A stretch of 29,219 bases of DNA from an uncultured Mucispirillum sp. (GTDB lineage Bacteria > Chrysiogenota > Deferribacteres > Deferribacterales > Mucispirillaceae): positions 1 to 29,219 of the forward strand of contig CAJUJZ010000012.1 in assembly GCA_910586745.1 (NCBI GenBank), given 5' to 3'. Positions 17,408 through 25,495 of the stretch are shown piece after piece (positions within the stretch are counted from its first letter, which is position 1; each line of letters opens with the position of its first letter). The notes under the pieces were generated by a model. It was given only the letters and a program-made list of their open reading frames with translations. It was not told where the DNA came from and searched no databases. A program made the translations under genes and the position numbers.

Positions 17408-18120
17408 ATAGAATCAAAACTACCCAAACGAGTAGTTTGCTCTTTGGCTGTAAGCCGCTATCACCTGCAGCTTCTATTGGTGCTGACTTGTTCAAGTCAC
17501 ATCGCAGCTAATACTATGTTTAACTAACAGTGATATTATTTTATCAGCTGCCCTTTAAAAAGGTTATCATATTCTTTTACTCCTAATTTATCATGTAAGA
17601 TATCTTCTTTTTCTTGGTCTTGTATATACTTTCTTATTGTTGCTTCATTTAAGCCAACTGTACTTGCATAATATCCTGTTGACCAAAAATGGACGGTTAC
17701 CAAATTGATATTTTAAACTGGCATGTCGTTCAAATATCATTAACGACTCTTACCTTTTAAATATCTCATTATATTTGATACACTATACTTCGGTGGAATT
17801 GATAACAGTAAATGGACATGGTCGGGCATTAAATAAACTTCTAATATTTCTATGCCTCTATAATAACATAAACTTTTTATAATATCTCTTATGCTTTACC
17901 TATATTTATTATAAATTATTTTTCTTCTATACTTATTGGTACATAATGTGGGTATAAAGATTATATGATACCTGCATAACCATTTACTATGCGATAAACT
18001 ATGCGAAATAAAATCTCCTTGTAACTATAGTTTGATGTGACTTGAACAATTCATCTTACTATGTAGGAGATTTTTTCTATAAGATTTTGTCATCTACTGG
18101 CATAGCCAGTAGTTTTTTGT
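17408..18120 (-). mobile_element. Decayed IS200/IS605-family element (IS200-like)
   Basis: A frameshifted tnpA lies on the minus strand. The flanks keep the features of this family instead of terminal inverted repeats. At the tnpA 5' side is a hairpin CTACTGGC-ATA-GCCAGTAG (18094-18112). At the 3' side is a hairpin with arms AAACTAC (17417-17423) and GTAGTTT (17432-17438), followed in the minus direction by TTTGATTC near 17411. The span of about 710 bases equals a typical IS200. A stem between 18010-18019 and 18065-18074 would hide the tnpA ribosome site, as known for IS200. No tnpB is present. Outer limits are approximate. Confidence 0.75.
17536..18006 (-). pseudogene. IS200/IS605-family transposase TnpA, broken
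   Basis: Read on the minus strand in three frames, the sequence gives HSKWLCRYHIIF, YRRKIIYNKYR, then after an in-frame TAA IRDIIKSLCYYRGIEILEVY and MPDHVHLLLSIPPKYSVSN with the HUH metal-binding His pair. A stop after LKGKSR is followed by LMIFERHASLKYQFGNR and, in another frame, GYYASTVGLNEATIRKYIQD with the region of the catalytic Tyr. The series of one stop and at least two frameshifts makes it nonfunctional. The family match is strong because every block is in order and spacing. Confidence 0.85.
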
Positions 18121-18149
18121 TTCGCTATGCTCAACTCTTTAAAGAGTTA

Positions 18150-18188
18150 ATAAAAGGTTTGAGTCCTATAAAATACAGAACTCAAACC
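18150..18188 (-). terminator. Terminator downstream of the cytochrome assembly genes
   Basis: GGTTTGAGT (18156-18164) and ACTCAAACC (18180-18188) form a 9-bp stem with a 15-base loop. On the minus strand it is followed by TTTTATTAA, and lies about 100 bases past the CcsBA stop. A 16-base perfect palindrome AACTCTTTAAAGAGTT (18133-18148) lies just beyond. Confidence 0.6.
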
Positions 18189-18288
18189 ATATAAAATTAA
18201 AGTTATCCAAAAATCTGGGTGCGACTCAAATAAAGCATGCCTTTTTAATATTTATTTTATATGCTTATTATTCTTCATTTTTATCTGA

Positions 18289-21126
18289 TTAAAGTGGTGG
18301 CATATTAAGTTTTCTTTTCATAAAAGATACTGCAATTAATAAAATATGAAGTGCAGCCATTACATACAAAAATGCAGGAACAGGAACAGGCTCACCTGAT
18401 GCATAAGAGTGCATACCAGTTAAGTAATAATTTACTCCAAAATATGTCATCATTACAGTATAAAAGCCAAGTGTGCTTAATACACTGAATATATATGGAT
18501 TATTTAATTTTCTGACAAGCCTTGCATGAAGTATAATTGTATAAGCTACAACAGTAATGAGAGACCATGTTTCTTTTGGGTCCCAGCCCCAGTATCTGCC
18601 CCAGCTTTCGTTTGCCCATACACCACCTAAAAATGTGCCAATTGTAAGCAGACCTAAGCCTAAAATCATACTGATTTCATTAATGCAGTGAACATTTATT
18701 ATACTTTGGTCAATATGTGCTCTTTTTGGACTTCTTAAAATAAAAAGAACCATACTTATAATACCAAGCACAAAGCATAAACCAAAAAAGCTGTAGCTTG
18801 CTGTAATTACTGATACATGGATATTCAGCCAGTATGATTTTAATACTGGAACTAATGTACCTATCTGCGGGTCCATAAAGCCAAGATTTGCTACAAATAA
18901 TGTGATGCCTGCCACAAAGTTAGTAGCAGCTATTGCTAAAAGTGACCTTTGGAAGAATAAAAGACCAGCTAATGCACCTGCCCATGCTATATATATCATA
19001 GATTCATAAGCATTACTCCATGGTGCATGTCCTGCAATATACCACCTGCATATTAATGCTGCAGTGTGCAGAACTACCGCTAATATTGTTATGCTTGTAA
19101 ATATTCTGCCTGCTGTTTTATTGACAGCTTTATTTTTAATAATGGCAGTAATAACGAAGATAAACATTACAATACCAAGTAAAACATAAAGATAAGTTAA
19201 GTTTTTAAATGGATTATATTTATTCATCATTATTTCTACACTTATACGGCTTTCTGCTGGTATAAGATGTGCACCATTTATTCTTTGAAATTCACTGATT
19301 AAACCCAAATATTTATCTGCATCCTGCCAGTTATTTTCTTTTAAGCCCTTATCAACGCTTTCAAAATACTTCTGTAATAAATCCTGTATTTTTAATGTAT
19401 TTTCTTTATCAAAAGAAGCCATTGCAATGCCCGGTGATAAAAAGCCTGTAGTTTTACCCGTAATATCAGGAAATACTAAAAACATCTGTGCAGTATACAT
19501 ATAGTAAGCTAAACCCATTTTCTCATCAAACTTGATTAAATCTTTCTGAAATTTTGTTCTATGTGCTGGGTTTGACTGATATGCTGTATTAATATATTCT
19601 TTTAATTTATATTCGCCATTTTCATCATAAGCATCTGCAAATGAAACATATTTTTCATTTTTTGGAGTTCCAAGCTTTTCTCTTAATTCTTCAGAGCTTG
19701 TTGAAAACATTTTAATATGCTGAAAATAATCATAATACATCATCATACCTAAAAATATTTCAACATGATTCATCCCTTTAAGGCTATCTTTTCTAATTAA
19801 TTTGTGAACCATATCCATAGCAAGAGTATCAAGAGGCTTTATTCTACCCTGCATATCCTGAACAAGCAGTCTTCCTGCTTTTTCTGAGTGAGCCTGCATA
19901 TTTTCAGAAATATTTTTAATTAGTCCATCAATATCTTCCTGTGACGGCACATGAGTTGTGTGTTCATCAGCTGCTGTATTATCGCTCTGACCCATATCAG
20001 AGGCATAGGCAACTTCTATCCAGTTATCTTTTTCAGCAAAGTTATCTGCAGCATAAAGGTTAGATGCTGATAGTAATAAAAATGATGAAAATGCTATAAA
20101 ATAAACATACAATTTCTGTTTTTTAAGATAATGACTTAATCTCCACACTCTGCTTCCTTTGCCAAAGAAACTAAGTATAAAACCAACAGTTAATAAAAAA
20201 TAGCCAATATATGTTGGGATTTTACCAGGGTCTTTATTTACACTAAAAATTGTACCCATTTCATCTGGGTCATAAGATGACTGAAAAAATCTATATCCTT
20301 TATAATCTAATACATTATTCATAAATATCTCATATCCAAAGCTGGAATTATCATCATAATCTGTAACTAATATTTTTGATTTATAAGAAGAGGGACTTTT
20401 TGAGCCAGGATATCTTGTTAATATAAAATCTTCTAAATACATTTCAAAAGGCACAGGTATTTCTGCCGGGCCCCATACTAGCTGAAAATACATTCCACCT
20501 AATTCAAATGTTTCACCAATATTTGCATCAAGATAGCTTTGTGGTAAATTCATTGTTTTAGTGTCACCATTATATGATGCTGTTATATTAATATGCGGCG
20601 GATTATTTTTATCACCTGAAGTATATGAGTTATATTTTACTTCCAGCACAGAATCATTTAAAGGTATTTTTTCATGGAATTTTGTTTGAGTTACACTATT
20701 ATAACGAACAGGAATATTTGTATAATAAATATTATCTTCAATGGCTACTCTTATATTTAAATATTCTTCATCAGTAATGATTACATTAGATGAATGCTGC
20801 TCTCTAATATGTACAACACCTTCAAAACCAAAAAATCTTGTTAATGCAGCACCCAGCAGAATAACTATAAAAGATATATGCAGTATTATACTGTAATACT
20901 TTTTTGACTTCCAGACTTTTCTGTATACAAAAACTGCAATAAGATTTAGCAGCAAAAGAATATGCACAATATTAAATAATGTTGTGCGATAAATCATATC
21001 TTGTGCTGCCTGTATGCCATATGCTGCATCAGCTTCAATAAATGTTGCTGCTGCACATAATATAGCATAAACTGCTAATAACACGATAGTTGTGTATATT
21101 GAGCAAAACATTTTAACAAACTTCAT
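18289..21126 (-). CDS. ccsBA: Fused cytochrome c synthetase CcsBA (ResB-ResC fusion)
   Basis: CcsBA exports haem and attaches it to c-type cytochromes outside the inner membrane (System II). The N-terminal ResB/CcsB part starts with membrane helices at about 13-30 and 50-68 and contains the large extracytoplasmic domain (about 105-310). Further helices near 312-330 and 341-360 are followed by a second soluble stretch. The CcsA part has several helices, His residues in WYIAGHAPW and LNIHVSVITASY, and the WWD-type haem-handling motif WGRYWGWDPKETW (842-854). At 945 residues it matches epsilonproteobacterial fusions. It lies downstream of two multihaem cytochromes and could be the lyase for the CX17CH haem; Wolinella uses a dedicated CcsA1 for a similar motif. 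That specificity is inference. Confidence 0.93.
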   Translation of the reverse strand: MKFVKMFCSIYTTIVLLAVYAILCAAATFIEADAAYGIQAAQDMIYRTTLFNIVHILLLLNLIAVFVYRKVWKSKKYYSIILHISFIVILLGAALTRFFGFEGVVHIREQHSSNVIITDEEYLNIRVAIEDNIYYTNIPVRYNSVTQTKFHEKIPLNDSVLEVKYNSYTSGDKNNPPHINITASYNGDTKTMNLPQSYLDANIGETFELGGMYFQLVWGPAEIPVPFEMYLEDFILTRYPGSKSPSSYKSKILVTDYDDNSSFGYEIFMNNVLDYKGYRFFQSSYDPDEMGTIFSVNKDPGKIPTYIGYFLLTVGFILSFFGKGSRVWRLSHYLKKQKLYVYFIAFSSFLLLSASNLYAADNFAEKDNWIEVAYASDMGQSDNTAADEHTTHVPSQEDIDGLIKNISENMQAHSEKAGRLLVQDMQGRIKPLDTLAMDMVHKLIRKDSLKGMNHVEIFLGMMMYYDYFQHIKMFSTSSEELREKLGTPKNEKYVSFADAYDENGEYKLKEYINTAYQSNPAHRTKFQKDLIKFDEKMGLAYYMYTAQMFLVFPDITGKTTGFLSPGIAMASFDKENTLKIQDLLQKYFESVDKGLKENNWQDADKYLGLISEFQRINGAHLIPAESRISVEIMMNKYNPFKNLTYLYVLLGIVMFIFVITAIIKNKAVNKTAGRIFTSITILAVVLHTAALICRWYIAGHAPWSNAYESMIYIAWAGALAGLLFFQRSLLAIAATNFVAGITLFVANLGFMDPQIGTLVPVLKSYWLNIHVSVITASYSFFGLCFVLGIISMVLFILRSPKRAHIDQSIINVHCINEISMILGLGLLTIGTFLGGVWANESWGRYWGWDPKETWSLITVVAYTIILHARLVRKLNNPYIFSVLSTLGFYTVMMTYFGVNYYLTGMHSYASGEPVPVPAFLYVMAALHILLIAVSFMKRKLNMPPL

Positions 21127-21181
21127 AAAACACTGACTCCTAATTATCTATATTTTATTAACATAAAAACTTTGCTTTATG

Positions 21182-21742
21182 TTATATATTTTTTGCTTTA
21201 TAATATTCTTTCAACTTTTCTGATATTATATTTTTATCCAAAGAGTAAAGGCTTTTATCTAAAAAGAACTCCATTATTCCAAGCATTCTGTTTTGCATAA
21301 TATAACCTGGATATATCAGCAGTATTTTATCACCATACATTATAACTGTAGTGGGTGTGCCTAAAATCATAAATTTTTCTTTTATTTCTGCTAAATTATA
21401 AGTTTTGCCATTAATATTCCAGCTTTTTTTTCTGCTGATATTTATATAATAAGGCAGATAGTTTTCTTTTATAAAATTGCTGAGACTGCCTTTTTCGGTT
21501 AATGATTTTTTCATAGCAGCACATGCACTGCACCCATCTGCACCAAAAATAAGAACACTTAATACATCCTCCCCTTTATTATTTTTTGTATATATATTAT
21601 CATCACTTATAAACATATCAATATATTCTTTTATATTATTCTGCTGCATTTCTTTATCAACAGGTATAATGATATTTTTCTTTTCCTGCTTGCTGCATGC
21701 AGCAAAAATAACAAGTGTCAAAATAATCAGGATTTTTTTCAT
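21182..21742 (-). CDS. Thioredoxin-fold lipoprotein with CxxC
   Basis: A lipoprotein signal ends at IFAAC (Cys16), so the protein is probably anchored on the outside of the inner membrane or in the outer membrane. A thioredoxin-like fold is suggested by VLIFGADGCSACAAMKKSL with the redox pair Cys71-Cys74 and by a cis-Pro-like ILGTPTTVIMYGDK segment. Such proteins reduce apocytochrome CxxCH cysteines or copper-site cysteines. Its start overlaps the SCO1 stop by four bases (ATGA), and CcsBA follows, so roles in haem attachment or in recycling SCO1 both fit. I cannot decide between them. Confidence 0.8.
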   Translation of the reverse strand: MKKILIILTLVIFAACSKQEKKNIIIPVDKEMQQNNIKEYIDMFISDDNIYTKNNKGEDVLSVLIFGADGCSACAAMKKSLTEKGSLSNFIKENYLPYYINISRKKSWNINGKTYNLAEIKEKFMILGTPTTVIMYGDKILLIYPGYIMQNRMLGIMEFFLDKSLYSLDKNIISEKLKEYYKAKNI

Positions 21743-22326
21743 TTAATACCCATTACTTTTTTAATTGAAGCAGCAATATTATCAACTGTTAAGTTTGTTA
21801 TTCTATCTATGAGTTTTCCATCTTTATTAAAAAAGAAAAGGGCAGAGCTGTGTGCAACAGAATAATCAACAGCTGAGCCTTCCATTGGAAATATTTCATA
21901 TTTTATATTATATTCTTTTGCAATTTTTTTAAGGTATTCTTCTTCAAAGCGGATACCCATACCGTTTGGATAAAACCACAAAGCATATTCATCTAGTGCT
22001 TCTGGTGTATCTCTTGCAGGGTCTAATGTAACATATAACAAAAGTAAATCTTTTGCAGTGATATTATATTCTTTCAAACTTTCAACAGCTTTTGAAAGAG
22101 TTTCAAGAGTAACAGGACATACATCAGGGCAGTATGTATATCCAAAATATATTACAACATTATGTCCCTTTAAATCCCTTAGAGAAATCTCACCTTGGGT
22201 GCTTTGCCCTGTAAATTCATACTTATTCTGCTCATTATAATATACTATTGCTCCAAAAACTACAGCTGCAGCAAATAAAGATATAAATGAGATAACCATT
22301 GTTTTTATAATTTTCTGTTTTTTCAT
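21739..22326 (-). CDS. SCO1/SenC family copper chaperone
   Basis: SCO proteins deliver copper or reduce copper-site cysteines outside the membrane, classically for the CuA site of cytochrome oxidase. One N-terminal anchor helix (about residues 10-29) is followed by a thioredoxin-like domain. The copper ligands are present: CPDVC (Cys66, Cys70) in FGYTYCPDVCPVTLETL and the distal His159 in VAHSSALFFF. The 195-residue length is typical. It is closely packed between a small anchored protein upstream and a CxxC lipoprotein downstream. No cytochrome oxidase gene is nearby, while a presumed copper-containing multihaem reductase is, so the target may be different here. Confidence 0.93.
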   Translation of the reverse strand: MKKQKIIKTMVISFISLFAAAVVFGAIVYYNEQNKYEFTGQSTQGEISLRDLKGHNVVIYFGYTYCPDVCPVTLETLSKAVESLKEYNITAKDLLLLYVTLDPARDTPEALDEYALWFYPNGMGIRFEEEYLKKIAKEYNIKYEIFPMEGSAVDYSVAHSSALFFFNKDGKLIDRITNLTVDNIAASIKKVMGIK

Positions 22327-22341
22327 ATTCTTTCCAGTATA

Positions 22342-22800
22342 TTATCTTGGCACATCAAAATCAATATATAAACCTGCAGGCTCGTTGCCATCATAAACAG
22401 CAATCCTGTATCTCATTACATCCTCCACAAGACATGCACTTAAAGCCACCTTTGTAATATATATATTATCTTTCTCTTCTAATGAAGCAATAATTGTTCC
22501 CATATCCATATTTAATCCAAATATGCGAATTTTTGCATCATAAAAATCATAGTCAAGACCTGAAAGACTTATTGTTGTTTCTGCCATAATCTCAACAGGA
22601 CGCGGTGCCATATCAAAAGTTACAGTCTGCCCGTTAAACTCTTTTGTGCATTTTTTCTTCATTAAGTCACACTCTAAAGGTACTAAATCATATTCTCTTG
22701 AAACATCTGTTCTGTCCTCTTTAGAAAATTGAATATAAATAAAAGCTGCTGCTGCACCCACAACAATACTTATAATTACAGGTATTATAAATGTTTTCAT
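22342..22800 (-). CDS. Small membrane-anchored periplasmic protein with Cys and Met residues
   Basis: I do not recognise a named family with certainty. A single N-terminal helix (about residues 4-25) anchors an extracytoplasmic domain of about 125 residues, predicted mostly beta. It has Cys44 and Cys51, a Met pair in GLNMDMG (Met98, Met100), and a later Cys near 123 in ALSACLVEDVMRY. This Met-x-Met-Gly then Cys pattern loosely recalls FixH/YtkA-like copper-associated proteins. Its start overlaps the PCu(A)C stop by four bases and SCO1 follows after 15 bases. As I recall, Campylobacter has the same order (PCu(A)C, small periplasmic protein, SCO1). A role in copper handling is inferred from context. 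Confidence 0.7.
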   Translation of the reverse strand: MKTFIIPVIISIVVGAAAAFIYIQFSKEDRTDVSREYDLVPLECDLMKKKCTKEFNGQTVTFDMAPRPVEIMAETTISLSGLDYDFYDAKIRIFGLNMDMGTIIASLEEKDNIYITKVALSACLVEDVMRYRIAVYDGNEPAGLYIDFDVPR

Positions 22801-23225
22801 GGTTTCACTACTTTTATATTATCAACATAAACTGTTTCATTGTTAGAAAAAATCAGCTTAATATTAACTGTATCACCAGCTTTTAAAGGTTTTTCTAAGT
22901 CAATAAGCATAATATGGTCGCCACCCCTTTTTAATACAGCTCTAGATTTTGGGGCTATTCTTATTTCTTTTATCTGCACCATTTTTTTCATACCTTGTTC
23001 TTCTATATGTGTGTGAAGCTCTGTCACTCTGCTGGCATTATTTTCTGCACCGATAAGCACAATTTCTTTGTCTGATAAGTTTTTAATTTCCATAAATGCT
23101 CCACCATTTTTTGCCTTTGGTGGTGCAGCATAAATTATAGCATTTGTTACTTCAATACTGCCGCAAATCCCCGCCTGAAATAAATATACACTGATAATAA
23201 TAGTAAACAATATAATTTTTTTCAT
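22797..23225 (-). CDS. PCu(A)C family copper chaperone
   Basis: PCu(A)C proteins bind Cu(I) in the periplasm and pass it to SCO1 or oxidase copper sites. The copper motif H-X10-M-X21-H-X-M is exact: His71, Met82, His104, Met106. A signal peptide covers about residues 1-22. I chose the inner ATG at 23225 because the sequence ATGGAG just before it supplies the GGAG ribosome site and the signal peptide then starts MKKIILF; the ATG at 23237 would be the longer alternative. It is the first gene of a copper-handling set of four, then CcsBA, and is separated from the multihaem genes upstream by a terminator. Confidence 0.93.
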   Translation of the reverse strand: MKKIILFTIIISVYLFQAGICGSIEVTNAIIYAAPPKAKNGGAFMEIKNLSDKEIVLIGAENNASRVTELHTHIEEQGMKKMVQIKEIRIAPKSRAVLKRGGDHIMLIDLEKPLKAGDTVNIKLIFSNNETVYVDNIKVVKP

Positions 23226-23247
23226 AAATAACTCCATAATTTTATTT

Positions 23248-23285
23248 ATAAAAATATCGCCAAGATAATTATACCTTGGCGATAT
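23248..23285 (-). terminator. Rho-independent terminator after the hexahaem/cytochrome b gene
   Basis: ATATCGCCAAG (23254-23264) and CTTGGCGATAT (23275-23285) form a perfect 11-bp stem with a 10-base loop; on the minus strand TTTTTAT follows. The copper-chaperone genes begin only about 20 bases further, so any promoter for them must overlap this hairpin, or they depend on readthrough. Confidence 0.8.
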
Positions 23286-23318
23286 ATATGTTTAATTTTA
23301 ATTAACTTAGAGCTTATG

Positions 23319-25409
23319 CTATATCATTAGTATTAAAGCTAATAATATAAGCACTAACAATACTAATCCTAATGCCATTAATGAGAAACCAATAAATTTA
23401 GCAATAAATGTGCGAAGACCAGATTTTTCATCTTCTACCATATCATTAAGTCTGCCTTCAGCTTTAAGCCTTTCAACCCATCTAGCTCTTTCATGGTGAG
23501 CTTCTTCAACTGGAACATTACCAAGGAAGATAACCATATCCATAGGGAATTTATCCAGCCTGAAATGAGAGTTAAAAAAGTGTATGGAGAATATAAATGC
23601 CATCGCAAGTAAACCCTCATAAGTGTGGAATATAATTGCCACATTTACAGCTGAGCCTGGCAGTATTGCTGCTGACTGCACAGGAAAAAGCAGAATTAAA
23701 CCTGTAATACCAAATACAAATGTTCCCCAGATTTCTGCTAAATAGTCAAATTTTTCCCAGTAAGCCCATCTGTCAAATACAGGCCTTGGACCTTTTCCTA
23801 AAAACCATTTAAAGTTAGCTTTGATATCTCTAAAATCCTGTGCATTTGGTATAAGAGAATCTGGTCCAAAAACTGCCTTTATAAACAGTTTTCCAGAAAG
23901 TCTTCCTGTTTCTTTATCTCTTATAGCATCCCGTTTTGCCCACAGGTTTGTTACTACATCAATTATATGCGTTGCAAAAAGCAGACCTAAAAGTAATGCA
24001 AACCAGTGATGTATCACTGTTGAATTAATAGGGCCGCCTATAAAATCTGCAACTGCATGTGCCCATGGTGCATCATAGAATTTCTGCGGCATACCAGAAA
24101 GTGATAAGCCCATAAATGATATTGCAAGGCCTAAGTGCTGTATTCTATGCAGCAGTGAAAATCTTTTTAAGCCTTTCTTATCATTTTTGACTGCAGCCAT
24201 TGCTATTTTCCATGCTTCTGGGTTTGCTCGTTTAACTAAAAATAAACGAACAGCCCATAAAATTGTATGTATTCCAAAGAAAATAAATACAACGATAACT
24301 AATGTCATCATACCTATATTTACCCAGTATAATACAGGGTGATTTTCTCTGTCATTATGGTCTGCATGGGCAATATACTGAACAAAGCTTTTTGTTGAAC
24401 CTTCGTGACATTTTCCACATGTTTCTACTCTGTTGCTAAGGGATAATGTAGAGCGAAAATCATCACTTTTAAATATATTATGACCGCCATGACAATCTGC
24501 ACAAGATGCAATAGTTGGAGTCTGCCCAACTGTGTTTAATACATTCATTTTACCATGAAAGTCGGCTTCGTATGTTACGCCTTTACCTTCATGGCATTGT
24601 GCACAGCTTTCTGAGCTGACTTTTTTAGGTGATTCTACACCTTTTAATGTTCCTGTATGTGTTTTATGACAGTCTACACATAAAGGCTGTGCTTTTTTAC
24701 CCGGCTCCGGTGTATTGTAAAAAAGCAGAGTGCCATCAAGCAGTGCCTTATAGTTTACACTATGCACACTGCCTTCAAATGCACTGCCTAAATCATCGTG
24801 ACATTTTACACAGTTTCTGTTTATCTGCATTTTATCTGCAGCATTATCTAGTTTGATACTGCTTCTGTCTATTTCTTTATTATATGTTCCATGACAGTTA
24901 CGGCATGCAGGAAGTTCACCAAATACAATATCTTTATGTATACCATCTGTAAATTCTAAAAGGTTTTGAGCTGTATGCCAGTTTTTTATGCGTTCTTTAA
25001 CAACAGGTCTGCCTGAAGTTATCCATCCTTCAATACCGTCTATCATTACATATGAATTTTTATAACCTGCCTGCACTGCCTGCGATGCTGCTTCACCCGG
25101 CTCATAAGACAACCTGTTTAAACCATAGAATATTAATGTAGTATTATTATCTTTTGGCAAAGTCTGCAGCCAGTTTTTATCAATTACAAAAACAGCTCCG
25201 TTGATATAGCCTATACTTTTACGCATTTCTTGAAAATTTACATCAACAAATACTGCTTTCTTACCTTTTAATTGCTGTTCCGCATCTGCAAGTCCTATTT
25301 GGTTTATACCTTCTACATGGGCATATCCACCCATATCAGCTTCAGCATAAGTTGTTATAGACAGGCACATTGCTATTAACAGGTAAAAAATTATCCTAAT
25401 CTTCTTCAT
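23319..25409 (-). CDS. Rhodanese-like / hexahaem cytochrome c / cytochrome b-type membrane fusion protein
   Basis: A signal peptide (about 1-22) is followed by a rhodanese-like domain (about 35-136), with VDVNFQEMRKSIGYINGAVF and IDGIEGWITSGRPV. The loop that should hold the catalytic Cys reads FYGLNRLS, so it is not a sulfurtransferase. Six CxxCH motifs start at residues 169, 200, 244, 269, 303 and 331. From about 360 the protein becomes a membrane domain of roughly 5-6 helices with paired His residues (RIQHLG, HHWFALL, FHTYEG, IHFF), like the cytochrome b subunits of hydrogenases and formate dehydrogenases. I infer a quinol dehydrogenase passing electrons from membrane quinol to periplasmic c haems, probably to the upstream octahaem reductase. 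This domain order is not one I know as a named family. Confidence 0.82.
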   Translation of the reverse strand: MKKIRIIFYLLIAMCLSITTYAEADMGGYAHVEGINQIGLADAEQQLKGKKAVFVDVNFQEMRKSIGYINGAVFVIDKNWLQTLPKDNNTTLIFYGLNRLSYEPGEAASQAVQAGYKNSYVMIDGIEGWITSGRPVVKERIKNWHTAQNLLEFTDGIHKDIVFGELPACRNCHGTYNKEIDRSSIKLDNAADKMQINRNCVKCHDDLGSAFEGSVHSVNYKALLDGTLLFYNTPEPGKKAQPLCVDCHKTHTGTLKGVESPKKVSSESCAQCHEGKGVTYEADFHGKMNVLNTVGQTPTIASCADCHGGHNIFKSDDFRSTLSLSNRVETCGKCHEGSTKSFVQYIAHADHNDRENHPVLYWVNIGMMTLVIVVFIFFGIHTILWAVRLFLVKRANPEAWKIAMAAVKNDKKGLKRFSLLHRIQHLGLAISFMGLSLSGMPQKFYDAPWAHAVADFIGGPINSTVIHHWFALLLGLLFATHIIDVVTNLWAKRDAIRDKETGRLSGKLFIKAVFGPDSLIPNAQDFRDIKANFKWFLGKGPRPVFDRWAYWEKFDYLAEIWGTFVFGITGLILLFPVQSAAILPGSAVNVAIIFHTYEGLLAMAFIFSIHFFNSHFRLDKFPMDMVIFLGNVPVEEAHHERARWVERLKAEGRLNDMVEDEKSGLRTFIAKFIGFSLMALGLVLLVLILLALILMI

Positions 25410-25433
25410 AACAATCTCTCATTATCTAGTTAA

Positions 25434-25464
25434 GGTGCTTGAATTTATTTCATCTTCAAGCACC
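25434..25464 (-). other. Intercistronic stem-loop between the octahaem and hexahaem genes
   Basis: GGTGCTTGAA (25434-25443) and TTCAAGCACC (25455-25464) form a perfect 10-bp stem with an 11-base loop. The minus-strand sequence after it (TTAACTAGATAATG) has no T run, so it resembles an mRNA stabiliser or processing site that could keep the upstream reductase message more abundant, or a weak attenuator. Confidence 0.55.
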
Positions 25465-25495
25465 ATAATCTTATACACTATCTTTAAAGTAACTA

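Noticed and set aside
18133..18230. Repeated TTTGAGTC/GACTCAAA words as a possible CRISPR or attachment site
   Set aside because: Only two arms plus one extra copy, without regular spacers; explained better by the terminator stem and IS flank.
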